A DNA stretch of 64,000 bases, taken from NCBI GenBank assembly GCA_934454585.1, contig CAKSFP010000016.1, forward strand, positions 1 to 64,000, given 5' to 3'. This DNA is from an uncultured Clostridia bacterium. Lineage in GTDB: Bacteria; Bacillota; Clostridia; UMGS1810. This document shows, piece after piece, positions 39,655 to 48,288 of this stretch; the first letter of the stretch is position 1; each line of letters starts with the position of its first letter. The position numbers and the translations under genes were made by a program. The notes under the pieces are model-generated. The model did no database searches. It had not been told where the DNA came from and saw nothing but the letters and a program-made list of their open reading frames with translations.

Positions 39655-42600
39655 ATGTCTCCAACAAAACTGAGACTTGAAAATATATTTTCGGGAGCAC
39701 AAATCCCGGACGAACTGAGCCGCGCGGTGGTTTACAAGACCAATGCGAGTGCATCCGAACGCACAATGGTCATCACCATTGCATCGGAAGAACTTATCTC
39801 CTATGGCGTCATAGAAGATTTTAAGAAATATATTAAAGATAAATACAAGCTCGCAAGCTTTCTTCTTAAGGTCAAATACATAAATACAGACCTTGAGAAC
39901 CTCAGCGTTGCGGATTATTACAAAAACCTTGTGTTCTATGTAAATGAGGTAATATCCGGGGTGCGCCATTTGTTTCTTGACAGCACGGCAGAGCTTGACG
40001 GCGGCACCTTCACGGTGCACTGCCGCTATGGTACGGGACTCCTCGGTGACATGAAGTGTGCCGAGGTAATGGAGCGCCTGATTTTTTCGCAGACCGGCGA
40101 AAAGGTGACCGTGGTTTTCGCGGACGAGAGCGACGCATCGGAGCTTGACCGCGCACTTGAAAAGACGCTGAGCGAACTGCCGGAGATAGTGGCTGCAGAG
40201 CCGAAACATGAGGTGACAGAGTCGCCGTCCGAGCCGACCGATGTCATTATGGGAAAGGCAATAACCGAGCCGAGCATCCCCATATCTGACATAAGTGAGG
40301 ATATGCGCTCGGTCATCATCAGCGGAAAGATAATCTATCTTGATGACCGCGAGCTGAAAAGCGAGAAAACCCTGGTGAAATTCTACCTTGCGGATAACGA
40401 TGACGCCTACACCTGCAAGGCATTTTTTCCGAAAGGTAAGTTCAAAGAGGCAAAAGGCAGAATGAAAGCCGGCAAGGCATATGTCAAAGTTAAGGGCAGA
40501 CTGCAATACGACAGTTTTGACCGTGAGAATATCATCATGGTGAACGACATTTGCGAAAGCAAGCCGTCGGCCGGCAGGATGGATAACGCTGACGAAAAGA
40601 GAGTCGAACTGCACATGCATACCAAGATGTCTGCCATGGATGCCATGACGGATGCCGAAGTGCTTGTCAAGAACGCCATAAGCTGGGGGCATAAAGCTGT
40701 TGCAATAACCGACCACGGAAATGTGCAGGCATTCCCCGAGGCCTATCATGCCGCCGGTGACAAGATAAAAATCCTTTACGGAGTGGAGTGCTATCTGGTA
40801 AACGACACAACGGAGATTGTGTTCAACCCGATTGAAAAGCCGCTCGACACGGAGTATGTCGTGTTTGACCTTGAGACAACCGGATTTTCGCCCAACACCG
40901 AGGAGATTATTGAGATCGGTGCGGCTAAGGTAAAAAACGGTCAGGTGGTGGATACATTTGATGAGTTTGTCAACCCCGGCAGACCCATACCGCCCAGAAT
41001 AACCGAGCTGACAAGTATAACGGACAACATGGTTGAGGATGCCGACCCGATAGAAAAAGTGCTGCCGAGATTTTATGAATTTGCCGGCGACGCAATTCTT
41101 GTGGCGCACAATGCGGCGTTTGACACTTCTTTTGTGCGCAAGGCGGCAAAGAGGTGCGGACTGGCATTTGACTTCTGCTATATGGATACCCTTGAGCTTG
41201 CGCGGTGTACCGTAAAGGGAGTGAAAAACTACAAACTAAACACCCTTACCAAGCACTTTGGCGTAAAACTGGAGAATCACCATCGTGCGAGTGACGACGC
41301 CATTGCCACAGCCCATGTGCTCCTGCGCCTTTTGGCTAATCTGGAGGATATGGGTGTGGAAACTGTGGATAAAATCAACTCATCTCTCGCCGGAAATGTG
41401 GATATCCGCTCACTGAAAATGTACCACTGCATACTTCTTGTGCAGACCCAGGAGGGTATGCGCAACCTGTACAACATAATTTCGAAATCGCATCTCGATT
41501 ATTTCTACAAAAAACCCAGGGTACCCAAGAGCCTCATTAAACAGTACCGCGAGGGCCTGCTTGTCGGCTCCGCGTGTGAGGCGGGCGAGCTCTATCGCGC
41601 TATTCTCGACGATCCTTACGGGTTTGACATAAATGAGATAAACAAGATAATCAATTTCTACGACTATCTGGAGATTCAGCCGCTCGGCAACAACAACTTT
41701 TTGCTGCGCAACGGCACTTTAGAGAGCATTGAGGACTTGAAGAACATAAACAGAACGATAATAGATCTGGGCAAGCGCAACAACAAGCTGACCGTGGCGA
41801 CCTGCGATGTGCACTTTATGAACCCGGAGGACGAGGTTTTCCGCCGCATCCTCCAGGCAGGTCAGGGCTACGGCGACGCAGACGAACAGCCGCCGCTGTA
41901 TTTCCGCACCACAAAAGAGATGCTGTCCGAGTTTGACTACCTGGGCGACGAACTTGCAAAAGAGGTTGTCATCACCAATCCGAACATTATCGCCGATATG
42001 ATAGATGTGGTCAAGCCTGTGCCGGACGACAAAGCGCCGCCGGAGATTCCCGGGTCGGACGAGGAACTGCAAAAGCTCACCTACGATAAGGCAAAGAGTA
42101 TCTACGGCGACAATCTGCCTGACATTGTCAAAGACAGGATAGACATAGAGCTTAATTCAATCATCAGCAACGGATATTCCGTGCTGTACATCATTGCGCA
42201 AAAGCTTGTGTGGAAATCAAACAGCGACGGTTACCTGGTTGGTTCGCGAGGATCTGTCGGCTCGTCGCTTGTGGCGTTCATGAGCGGCATCACCGAGGTT
42301 AATTCTCTGCCGCCGCACTATGTTTGCCCAAAGTGCAAGCACAATGAATTCATCACGGACGGCAGTGTGGGCTGCGGATACGACATGCCCGACAAAGCCT
42401 GCCCCGAGTGCGGAGAGATGATGATCAAAGACGGTCACGACATACCATTCCAGACCTTCCTCGGTTTCTACGGTGACAAAGAGCCTGATATCGACCTTAA
42501 TTTTTCGGGCGATTATCAGCCGAGAGCGCACAAATACATCGAGGAGCTGTTCGGCACTGGTCATGTGTTCCGCGCCGGAACCATCGGCACCGTGGCGGAA

Positions 42601-43911
42601 AAGACCGCCTACGGCTATGTTATGAAGTATTATGAGAGCAAGGGTATGCACATCACCCAGGCACAGGCTCAGCGGCTGCTGCTCGGATGCACGGGCGTAA
42701 AGCGGACCACGGGTCAGCACCCCGGCGGCATCATAGTTGTGCCGAAGAATCGCGATGTGCACGAATTTTCGCCGATTCAGCACCCGGCGGACGATATCAA
42801 CAGCGACATCATCACGCTGCACTTTGACTATCACTCGATAGACAAAAACCTGCTCAAACTCGATATACTCGGGCACGATGACCCGACTGTTATCAGAATG
42901 CTTGAAGACTTGACGGGGCTTGACGCGCACGACATCCGCATAGACGACCAAAAGACCATGAGTCTTTTCACGGGTACAGAGGCGCTCGGAGTCAAGCCGG
43001 AGGACATAAATTCCCCTGTCGGCACCTTTGCCGTGCCGGAGTTCGGCACAAAGTTTGTGCGGCAGATGCTTGTGGACACCAAGCCGACGACATTCTCCGA
43101 GCTGGTGCGGATATCGGGTCTGTCCCACGGAACCGATGTGTGGCTCAACAATGCGCAGACGCTCATCAAAGAGGGCAAGACTACTCTGGGTGAGGCAATC
43201 TGTACCCGAGACGACATCATGGTGTACCTAATATACAAAGGTGTGGAAAAGGGACTGGCGTTCAAGATAATGGAGAGCGTGCGAAAAGGCAGGGGACTTT
43301 CGCCGGAGTTTGAACAGGCAATGCGCGACAACAATGTGCCCGACTGGTACATCGGCTCGTGCAAAAAGATAAAATATATGTTCCCTAAGGCTCACGCTGT
43401 GGCGTATGTCACCATGGCTTTCCGCATAGCGTACTTCAAGGTATACTACCCCATGGAGTTCTACTGCACATATTTCACCGTGCGTGCGGATGAGTTTGAT
43501 GCGGAAATTATCGCCTGCGGCAGAGAACAGGCAATCAAAAATATGCGTATGTACGAGGCAAAGGACAGAGATAAGCAGACCTCGGATAAGGAGAAAAACC
43601 TTATGACGATCCTGGAGGTTGCCATAGAGATGTATGCAAGGGGGCTCAATTTCTTGCCGATAGATTTGGAAAAATCACATTCATATAAGTTTATCCCGAC
43701 TCCGAACGGCATTTTGCCGCCGCTCAACGCCATTGCCGGTCTCGGCACAAATGCGGCAAAGAGCATCGTGGACGCGCGCGACGAGGCGCCTTTTGCATCC
43801 GTAGAGGATTTTGCAAAGCGCGCCAAGGTCACCAAGACCATTGTGGAGATTATGCGCGGCAGAGGTATGTTTGCCAATCTGCCCGAGAGCGATCAGGTGA
43901 CATTCTTTTAA
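39655..43911 (+). CDS. polC: DNA polymerase III PolC
   Basis: A 1418-residue replicative polymerase of Gram-positive type. In order: N-terminal domains (1-220), an OB domain (about 225-320), a split PHP domain (ELHMHTKMSAMDAM, AITDHGNV), the inserted 3'-5' exonuclease (FDLETTGFSP, HNAAFDTSFV, HHRASDD near 405-570), the polymerase core (GSRGSVGSSLVAFM, DIDLNFSGDYQPRAH) with a zinc site CPKCK...CPECGE, and C-terminal helix-hairpin-helix elements. The ATG 6 bases after GGAAGGATG is preferred over a TTG nine codons upstream. It follows ispG by 35 bases. Confidence 0.98.
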   Translation: MSPTKLRLENIFSGAQIPDELSRAVVYKTNASASERTMVITIASEELISYGVIEDFKKYIKDKYKLASFLLKVKYINTDLENLSVADYYKNLVFYVNEVISGVRHLFLDSTAELDGGTFTVHCRYGTGLLGDMKCAEVMERLIFSQTGEKVTVVFADESDASELDRALEKTLSELPEIVAAEPKHEVTESPSEPTDVIMGKAITEPSIPISDISEDMRSVIISGKIIYLDDRELKSEKTLVKFYLADNDDAYTCKAFFPKGKFKEAKGRMKAGKAYVKVKGRLQYDSFDRENIIMVNDICESKPSAGRMDNADEKRVELHMHTKMSAMDAMTDAEVLVKNAISWGHKAVAITDHGNVQAFPEAYHAAGDKIKILYGVECYLVNDTTEIVFNPIEKPLDTEYVVFDLETTGFSPNTEEIIEIGAAKVKNGQVVDTFDEFVNPGRPIPPRITELTSITDNMVEDADPIEKVLPRFYEFAGDAILVAHNAAFDTSFVRKAAKRCGLAFDFCYMDTLELARCTVKGVKNYKLNTLTKHFGVKLENHHRASDDAIATAHVLLRLLANLEDMGVETVDKINSSLAGNVDIRSLKMYHCILLVQTQEGMRNLYNIISKSHLDYFYKKPRVPKSLIKQYREGLLVGSACEAGELYRAILDDPYGFDINEINKIINFYDYLEIQPLGNNNFLLRNGTLESIEDLKNINRTIIDLGKRNNKLTVATCDVHFMNPEDEVFRRILQAGQGYGDADEQPPLYFRTTKEMLSEFDYLGDELAKEVVITNPNIIADMIDVVKPVPDDKAPPEIPGSDEELQKLTYDKAKSIYGDNLPDIVKDRIDIELNSIISNGYSVLYIIAQKLVWKSNSDGYLVGSRGSVGSSLVAFMSGITEVNSLPPHYVCPKCKHNEFITDGSVGCGYDMPDKACPECGEMMIKDGHDIPFQTFLGFYGDKEPDIDLNFSGDYQPRAHKYIEELFGTGHVFRAGTIGTVAEKTAYGYVMKYYESKGMHITQAQAQRLLLGCTGVKRTTGQHPGGIIVVPKNRDVHEFSPIQHPADDINSDIITLHFDYHSIDKNLLKLDILGHDDPTVIRMLEDLTGLDAHDIRIDDQKTMSLFTGTEALGVKPEDINSPVGTFAVPEFGTKFVRQMLVDTKPTTFSELVRISGLSHGTDVWLNNAQTLIKEGKTTLGEAICTRDDIMVYLIYKGVEKGLAFKIMESVRKGRGLSPEFEQAMRDNNVPDWYIGSCKKIKYMFPKAHAVAYVTMAFRIAYFKVYYPMEFYCTYFTVRADEFDAEIIACGREQAIKNMRMYEAKDRDKQTSDKEKNLMTILEVAIEMYARGLNFLPIDLEKSHSYKFIPTPNGILPPLNAIAGLGTNAAKSIVDARDEAPFASVEDFAKRAKVTKTIVEIMRGRGMFANLPESDQVTFF

Positions 43912-43962
43912 GATTGATGGAAAGTGAATCATTGACGGATATTAACTTAATATTCGACTGCA

Positions 43963-44015
43963 TACACCAAACGATACAAAATATGTTGACAATTTTGTAT
44001 CGTTTGGTGTATAAT
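43963..44015 (+). promoter_or_regulatory. Promoter and palindromic operator of the Phd/PIN pair
   Basis: TTGACA (43986-43991), 18-base spacer, TATAAT (44010-44015). Perfect 20-bp arms TACACCAAACGATACAAAAT and its complement (43963-43982, 43992-44011) span the promoter, overlapping its boxes. This is the expected autoregulatory operator for the antitoxin or toxin-antitoxin complex. Confidence 0.85.
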
Positions 44016-44032
44016 ACAGTTGAGGTGATTTT

Positions 44033-44308
44033 ATGAATTTCTATACGGTTCGCGATTTGAGGACAACTCCAAAAGCTATATGGGAAAACTTAACCGATGA
44101 CGGCGAAGTTGTTATCACAAATAACGGCAAGCCAACCGCTATTATGATTGATATCTCCGACGGAAATTTCGAGGAAACACTCAAAGCCGTAAGACAGGCA
44201 AAAGCGATGATTGCGTTTAATATGATGAGAAAAAAATCGGCAGACCGGGGATTTATGTCGGATGAAGAAATAGAGGCGGAGATAAATGCTGCGCGCAGCG
44301 AGGAGTGA
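44033..44308 (+). CDS. Phd/YefM-type antitoxin
   Basis: A 91-residue protein with a Phd/YefM N-terminal DNA-binding fold (MNFYTVRDLRTTPKAIWENL, GEVVITNNGKPTAIMI) and a charged, flexible C-terminus that would wrap the toxin. It follows GAGGTGA and a promoter overlapped by a perfect palindrome, so autorepression is likely. It overlaps the PIN gene by four bases. Confidence 0.88.
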   Translation: MNFYTVRDLRTTPKAIWENLTDDGEVVITNNGKPTAIMIDISDGNFEETLKAVRQAKAMIAFNMMRKKSADRGFMSDEEIEAEINAARSEE

Positions 44309-44700
44309 ATATTTTGTTTGTGGTTATTGATACAAATATTTTAGTTTCGTCACTGTTGTCAAGGCACGGTTCTCCGGCAAAAATCGTCGGCATGGTTTTA
44401 AGGGGCGAGATTATTCCCTGTTATGACAGCAGAATCATCACGGAATACAAGAATGTTTTGGCGCGCCCGAAGTTCGGATTTTCTAATGCGGAGATATCTG
44501 CATTGATCGATTGGTTTGAATACAGCGGATTTTCGGTTGTTGCGGAATCAATTGACGAAAAATTTGCGGACGAATCCGACAAAAAGTTTTATGAGGTTGC
44601 AAAAAGTTGCGGCGCAATATTAATAACCGGAAATATGAAACACTATCCGATTGACGACTGTGTTTTGGGAGTTTCCGAATTTTTTGAAAAATATAAATAG
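44305..44700 (+). CDS. PIN-domain RNase toxin
   Basis: About 128-131 residues of the putative-toxin PIN family. Acidic residues expected in the active site are seen in VVIDTNILVSSLL, IITEYKNVL and SDKKFYEVAKSCGAILITGNMKHYP. PIN toxins cleave RNA. The start is either GTG overlapping the antitoxin stop or, better spaced from GAGGAG, a TTG three codons on. Intact and paired with the Phd antitoxin. Confidence 0.88.
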   Translation: MNILFVVIDTNILVSSLLSRHGSPAKIVGMVLRGEIIPCYDSRIITEYKNVLARPKFGFSNAEISALIDWFEYSGFSVVAESIDEKFADESDKKFYEVAKSCGAILITGNMKHYPIDDCVLGVSEFFEKYK

Positions 44701-44787
44701 TGATTTGAATGATATTCGCCTTGCGGATGTTAAAAAGAAAAATTCATCTAACAGAGGACGCAGTTCTCCATATCACAAAACCAAAAC

Positions 44788-44835
44788 AGCGCCCCCAAAT
44801 GCGGAGATGCCTACATCGCCGCATTTGGGGGCGCT
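44788..44835. terminator. Large hairpin after the toxin-antitoxin pair
   Basis: AGCGCCCCCAAATGCGG pairs with CCGCATTTGGGGGCGCT, 17 bp. No T run follows, so it may be a repeat relic or a weak stop between convergent units. Confidence 0.6.
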
Positions 44836-44876
44836 TACATCTGCAACAACAAAAATATATTCTTAATGAGATAAAA

Positions 44877-45137
44877 TCATTCGTCAATTTTTTGCTGTTC
44901 ATCAAACAGGGATTCAATAGTTACATTCAAAATTTTTGCGATAACATATAGTTCTTTATCCGTTGCACTTCGTATCTGCCCTTCAAGTTTTGAATAGCTT
45001 GTTGGGTTCATATCACATCCCATAACCTGAATTTGAGCAATAAAATCTTTTTGCTTTATGCCCCTCACTTTTCTTAAATGCTCTATTTGTTTGCCCACTA
45101 AATTTTTGTCGCCGTACGATTTTTTTCGGATTTTCAT
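44877..45137 (-). CDS. XRE-family helix-turn-helix regulator
   Basis: An 86-residue protein that is nearly all HTH: VGKQIEHLRKVRGIKQKDFIA, then the recognition region NPTSYSKLEGQIRSATDKELYVIAKIL. It lies 13 bases after the ECF transporter gene and is probably on its transcript. The target is unknown. Confidence 0.88.
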   Translation of the reverse strand: MKIRKKSYGDKNLVGKQIEHLRKVRGIKQKDFIAQIQVMGCDMNPTSYSKLEGQIRSATDKELYVIAKILNVTIESLFDEQQKIDE

Positions 45138-45150
45138 ATTTTATAATTCC

Positions 45151-45921
45151 TTATTCGTTTAGTTTGTGCCTTGCGCAGACCCATTGCAGATATGCCACAA
45201 AATACGACGACACAAACACCGACAATATCTCCTGTGCCAACCTCGGCAGATAAAAACTCCAGAAAGGCAGTTTGCCGAGTGCCGGGATAAATGCCATGAG
45301 GATGAATGTGTTCGCCGTTGTCACCGGCACATCGGCGATGAAAAATGTGATGAACATTTTGAGATAATTCTCCGCAAACGGCTTTTGAGACTTTTTTTCT
45401 ATGACTGCGTTAATCAAGTAAAAAATGAGTCCGAGTGCGCATATGACATACGCTCCGTAGGTGAAATAGCCCGATTTTTTGCCGAATCCGCTTATCCACG
45501 CGCCGACGGTGCCGTCGGGGATAAAGGCGGCATTGATGTGGATAAACACACCCAAAATTCCGATTGCTGCGGAAAAAGCAAGATAGATTTTTTTGACCGT
45601 GGCGGTGTTCACACCCTCCACCGCGCGAAACATCGCTCCGGCAATGGCGCCGCCCGCAGCCGCGGTGAGAGTCAGCGGAAAAATGTACGCTCCGTCCGGT
45701 TTTATCACCGTGCCGATGATGTCGTTGAGCGCGCTTACCGCCGCGCCGCAGCCCGGACCGAAAAGCACTGCGGCAAGACGGGTGAAGAATCCCGACACGC
45801 CTATTCTCATGCCGCCTCCGCCGCCCATGTACACCATGTAACTGAAGTTTTTCAGCACCAGGGCGATAGCCAGCAGCAGGGCGCACCGCACAAGTTTGTT
45901 TACATTGTTGTTTTTTCTCAT
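45151..45921 (-). CDS. ECF transporter S component (folate-type-like)
   Basis: A 256-residue membrane protein with about six helices. The block MRIGVSGFFTRLAAVLFGPG followed by GAAVSALNDIIGTVIKPDG is the usual pattern of vitamin-binding S components such as FolT; the substrate is not certain. It would use an energizing EcfAA'T module encoded elsewhere. The ATG follows GAAAGGGG; an upstream ATG 17 codons earlier lies in the leader. Transcribed with the XRE gene. Confidence 0.8.
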   Translation of the reverse strand: MRKNNNVNKLVRCALLLAIALVLKNFSYMVYMGGGGGMRIGVSGFFTRLAAVLFGPGCGAAVSALNDIIGTVIKPDGAYIFPLTLTAAAGGAIAGAMFRAVEGVNTATVKKIYLAFSAAIGILGVFIHINAAFIPDGTVGAWISGFGKKSGYFTYGAYVICALGLIFYLINAVIEKKSQKPFAENYLKMFITFFIADVPVTTANTFILMAFIPALGKLPFWSFYLPRLAQEILSVFVSSYFVAYLQWVCARHKLNE

Positions 45922-46115
45922 AAAAATAACCCCTTTCCGTGCAGGGGCTGATACAGAAAATGATTTATCCATACCAGCGGATGTAATATCACGCTTAATC
46001 GGTGATTTTGTGAAAAACCGACCAATGCCTCAGATTGTACTCCCATTCTGCGGCAGCCGCAATTCATTTGGAAATCGCGACGCTTGATACCTGCTCTGAT
46101 AATTTTTTTACGGTC
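45922..46115 (-). promoter_or_regulatory. Structured leader of the ECF transporter gene
   Basis: About 190 bases of untranslated leader with blocks that can pair: TTGGTCGGT with ACCGATTAA (9 bp), GCGGCTGCCGC, and a GGGGCT...AGCCCC-type pairing near the ribosome site (GCCCCTGCACGGAAAGGGG). The segment GTGATATTACATCCGCT recalls the 3' core of THF riboswitches, which would suit a folate transporter, but the matching 5' part is not clear. Unassigned candidate riboswitch. Confidence 0.35.
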
Positions 46116-46215
46116 TAATTATATTCCTTTGTCCGTCACAATGCAAGGTGTATTTTTGCATTTAGTGCACTTTGTCGGAATTATTCCGAAAATGCGAAAA
46201 AATTTTTCAAATCTA

Positions 46216-46244
46216 TTGTAATTTCCGAAAAGTTGGGGTATAAT
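46216..46244 (+). promoter_or_regulatory. Promoter of the pseudouridine synthase gene
   Basis: TTGTAA, 17-base spacer, TATAAT, 58 bases before the start. Confidence 0.7.
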
Positions 46245-46302
46245 ATACATGATACAATAGGGGAGTATGTTTTTTCTCAAAACAGACAGGGGCGGTGACT
46301 AT

Positions 46303-47055
46303 ATGCGCAGTGAAAATTACAAAAGCGGAAATGATGAAAAAAGCGAAGAAATAAGACTGCAAAAATATCTCGCGCAGTGCAATGTTGCGTCACGCCGCGC
46401 CGCGGAGAAGATGATAACCGACGGCAGAGTGCGCGTAAACGGCGATGTTGTCACTGTTTTGGGCACAAAGGTGTCGCCGGGCGACATTGTCGAGGTGGAC
46501 GGCTCTCCTGTGTATGAAGAGAAGAAAAAGGTTTACATAATGCTCAACAAGCCTGTCGGCTATGTCACCACAGTGAGTGACGACGAGGGCAGGAGCACCG
46601 TTATGGAGCTTGTGGACGACATTCCGCAGCGGCTGTATCCGGTCGGCAGACTGGATATAAACACCGAGGGACTTCTGCTGCTCACAAACGACGGTGACTT
46701 TATGCAGAAAGTGACCCATCCGAGGAACGAAAAGAAAAAAGTCTATCAGGCGGTCATATCCGGCATACCCGATCATTATGAGATAGAAAAACTCGAGCGG
46801 GGGGTTTATATTGACGGCAGAAAGACCTCGCCGGCTAAAGCGGAACTCATCTCGGCGCAGGACGGCAAGGCGCTTGTGGAGCTGACTATCCACGAAGGGC
46901 GCAACCGCCAGGTGCGCAAGATGTTTGAGGCAATCGGATACAGAGTGGTCTATCTGCGAAGATTGGCGGTGGGCAATGTCATTTTGGGCAATCTTCCGCT
47001 CGGAAAATGGCGCAGACTGAACCCGAATGAGGTTGCGTATCTGATGAAGAACTAA
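46303..47055 (+). CDS. rluB: RluB-type 23S rRNA pseudouridine synthase
   Basis: A 250-residue enzyme: S4 RNA-binding domain at the N-terminus (RLQKYLAQCNVASRRAAEKMI, GRVRVNG) and an RsuA/RluB-family catalytic domain with the active aspartate in GRLDINTEGLLLLTNDG, plus IHEGRNRQVRKMF. RsuA, RluE and RluF are close relatives; RluB is the usual Firmicutes member. The start is the ATG after GGCGGTGAC. Confidence 0.92.
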   Translation: MRSENYKSGNDEKSEEIRLQKYLAQCNVASRRAAEKMITDGRVRVNGDVVTVLGTKVSPGDIVEVDGSPVYEEKKKVYIMLNKPVGYVTTVSDDEGRSTVMELVDDIPQRLYPVGRLDINTEGLLLLTNDGDFMQKVTHPRNEKKKVYQAVISGIPDHYEIEKLERGVYIDGRKTSPAKAELISAQDGKALVELTIHEGRNRQVRKMFEAIGYRVVYLRRLAVGNVILGNLPLGKWRRLNPNEVAYLMKN

Positions 47056-47090
47056 TGGGATGTAAGAATAAATCTGTGCATCGGCTCGCG

Positions 47091-47335
47091 GCATATGTTG
47101 TGTGTCTGCTCGACACGCATTCGCTATGGATCTCGCTGACACACAACATATACCCCTCGCCTCTGAGCAGAATCTGCGTTGTGCGTAAGGCTCCCCTGTG
47201 CAAGGGCGCTGCTTGCCGGTGGCAAGCTGCCTCCCTTGCCTAAAGGGAGGGGGACCGCCGCAGGCGGTGGAGGGATTCGATCGCCGACCGAGGCGGAGCC
47301 GAGACCGCTGTCACCTCAGGTGACTGAGGGGATGT
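47091..47335. repeat. Inverted repeat E3 and CTCCCTT-type repeat
   Basis: E3: arms CATATGTTGTGTGTC (47092-47106) and GACACACAACATATA (47138-47152), pairing except at the outermost end, in the usual CTCG...CTCGCC setting. Next, 47189-47335 is the CTCCCTT/AAGGGAG repeat with hairpins GACCGCCGCAGGCGGT and GTCACCTCAGGTGAC. No gene; the rest up to 47450 is AT-rich. Confidence 0.75.
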
Positions 47336-47449
47336 TAAAACAAGATTGCGCACGGCTCGGTGACATATATTATATTTTGCAAACCGTGACAAAAAATCTC
47401 CCTTTTGCCGCAAAATATTAATAAATTATACAGAAGTTTCAAAAAGGCA

Positions 47450-47477
47450 TTGAAATTTTGCAAAATAGGAATATAAT
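47450..47477 (+). promoter_or_regulatory. Promoter of the decarboxylase operon
   Basis: TTGAAA, 16-base spacer, TATAAT. The untranslated leader to oadG is about 115 bases. Confidence 0.65.
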
Positions 47478-47597
47478 ATATTTAATTTGTTGTTAAAAAT
47501 ATCGGTAAGGAAAGATTTCGGGTATTTTCGATTTCTGATTTCCATGCCATAATTTTTTACATAAATTCATCTTTTTTCACTGAAAGGAGGAAGAAAT

Positions 47598-47879
47598 ATG
47601 GAAATATCAAACGGTATAGTTATAGCTCTCGGACTCGGCATAGTTTTCGCCGGCCTCATCTGCATAGTTATCATATGCACCATCATGGGCGCTGTGTGCA
47701 AAAAACTTGTTAAACCCGAAGAAGCAAAGCCTGTAAGTGCTCCGGCACAGTCTGCACCGTCGGCAAATGCCCCCATTGCAAACAAGCAGGAGATTATCGC
47801 CGGTGTCTGCGCGGTTCTTGCGGAGGAGCTCGGCACGGATGTAAGCAACATCCGAGTTACATCTTTTAAGAAAGTCTGA
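47598..47879 (+). CDS. oadG: Oxaloacetate decarboxylase gamma-type subunit
   Basis: A 93-residue protein: one N-terminal membrane helix (IVIALGLGIVFAGLICIVIICTIMG), a Pro/Ala linker and a C-terminal segment (QEIIAGVCAVLAEELGTDVSNIRVTS). OadG assembles the Na+-pump decarboxylase in the membrane. First gene of the cluster after GAAAGGAGGAAG. Confidence 0.9.
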   Translation: MEISNGIVIALGLGIVFAGLICIVIICTIMGAVCKKLVKPEEAKPVSAPAQSAPSANAPIANKQEIIAGVCAVLAEELGTDVSNIRVTSFKKV

Positions 47880-47909
47880 AAAATTTTTTAGTAGAGAGAG
47901 GTAAAAACA

Positions 47910-48260
47910 ATGAAAAACTATAAAGTAGTAGTAAACGGTACAGAATATGCTATTTCCATCGAACTCATCAGTGAGCAGGAGGCAAAGGCAGCTCAGGCAG
48001 CGCCCAAGGCGGCTCCGGCAGCAGCTCCCGCAGCGGCTGCAGGCGAGGGCGAAAAGATCAATGCCCCCATGCCCGGAAACATTCTTGCAGTTAATGTTAA
48101 AGAAGGCGATGCAGTTAAAAAAGGTCAGGTTCTCATGATCCTCGAGGCTATGAAAATGGAAAACGAAATCATGGCGGGAACAGACGGTACAGTTACATCT
48201 GTCTGTGTTGCAAAAGGTGCAACCGTTGAGACAGGCACTGTTCTTTGCACAATAAAATAA
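47910..48260 (+). CDS. Biotin carrier subunit of the decarboxylase
   Basis: A 116-residue biotin-lipoyl domain protein. The biotinylated lysine is in LEAMKMENE; a flexible Ala/Pro linker (about 28-46) joins the N-terminal strand region (NYKVVVNGTEYAISIE) to the biotin domain. It shuttles CO2 from the carboxyltransferase to the membrane beta subunit. It starts 30 bases after oadG. Confidence 0.95.
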   Translation: MKNYKVVVNGTEYAISIELISEQEAKAAQAAPKAAPAAAPAAAAGEGEKINAPMPGNILAVNVKEGDAVKKGQVLMILEAMKMENEIMAGTDGTVTSVCVAKGATVETGTVLCTIK

Positions 48261-48288
48261 ACGAAATTCAGATTAAGGAGCTAAAATA

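Noticed and set aside
39151..41109. A 652-codon minus-strand frame opposite ispG and polC
   Set aside because: Shadow of two well-supported genes; the protein is His/Cys-rich low-similarity sequence with no domain.
45166..45951. Plus-strand frame of 261 codons opposite the ECF transporter gene
   Set aside because: Antisense shadow; the minus-strand protein has clear membrane segments and a ribosome site.
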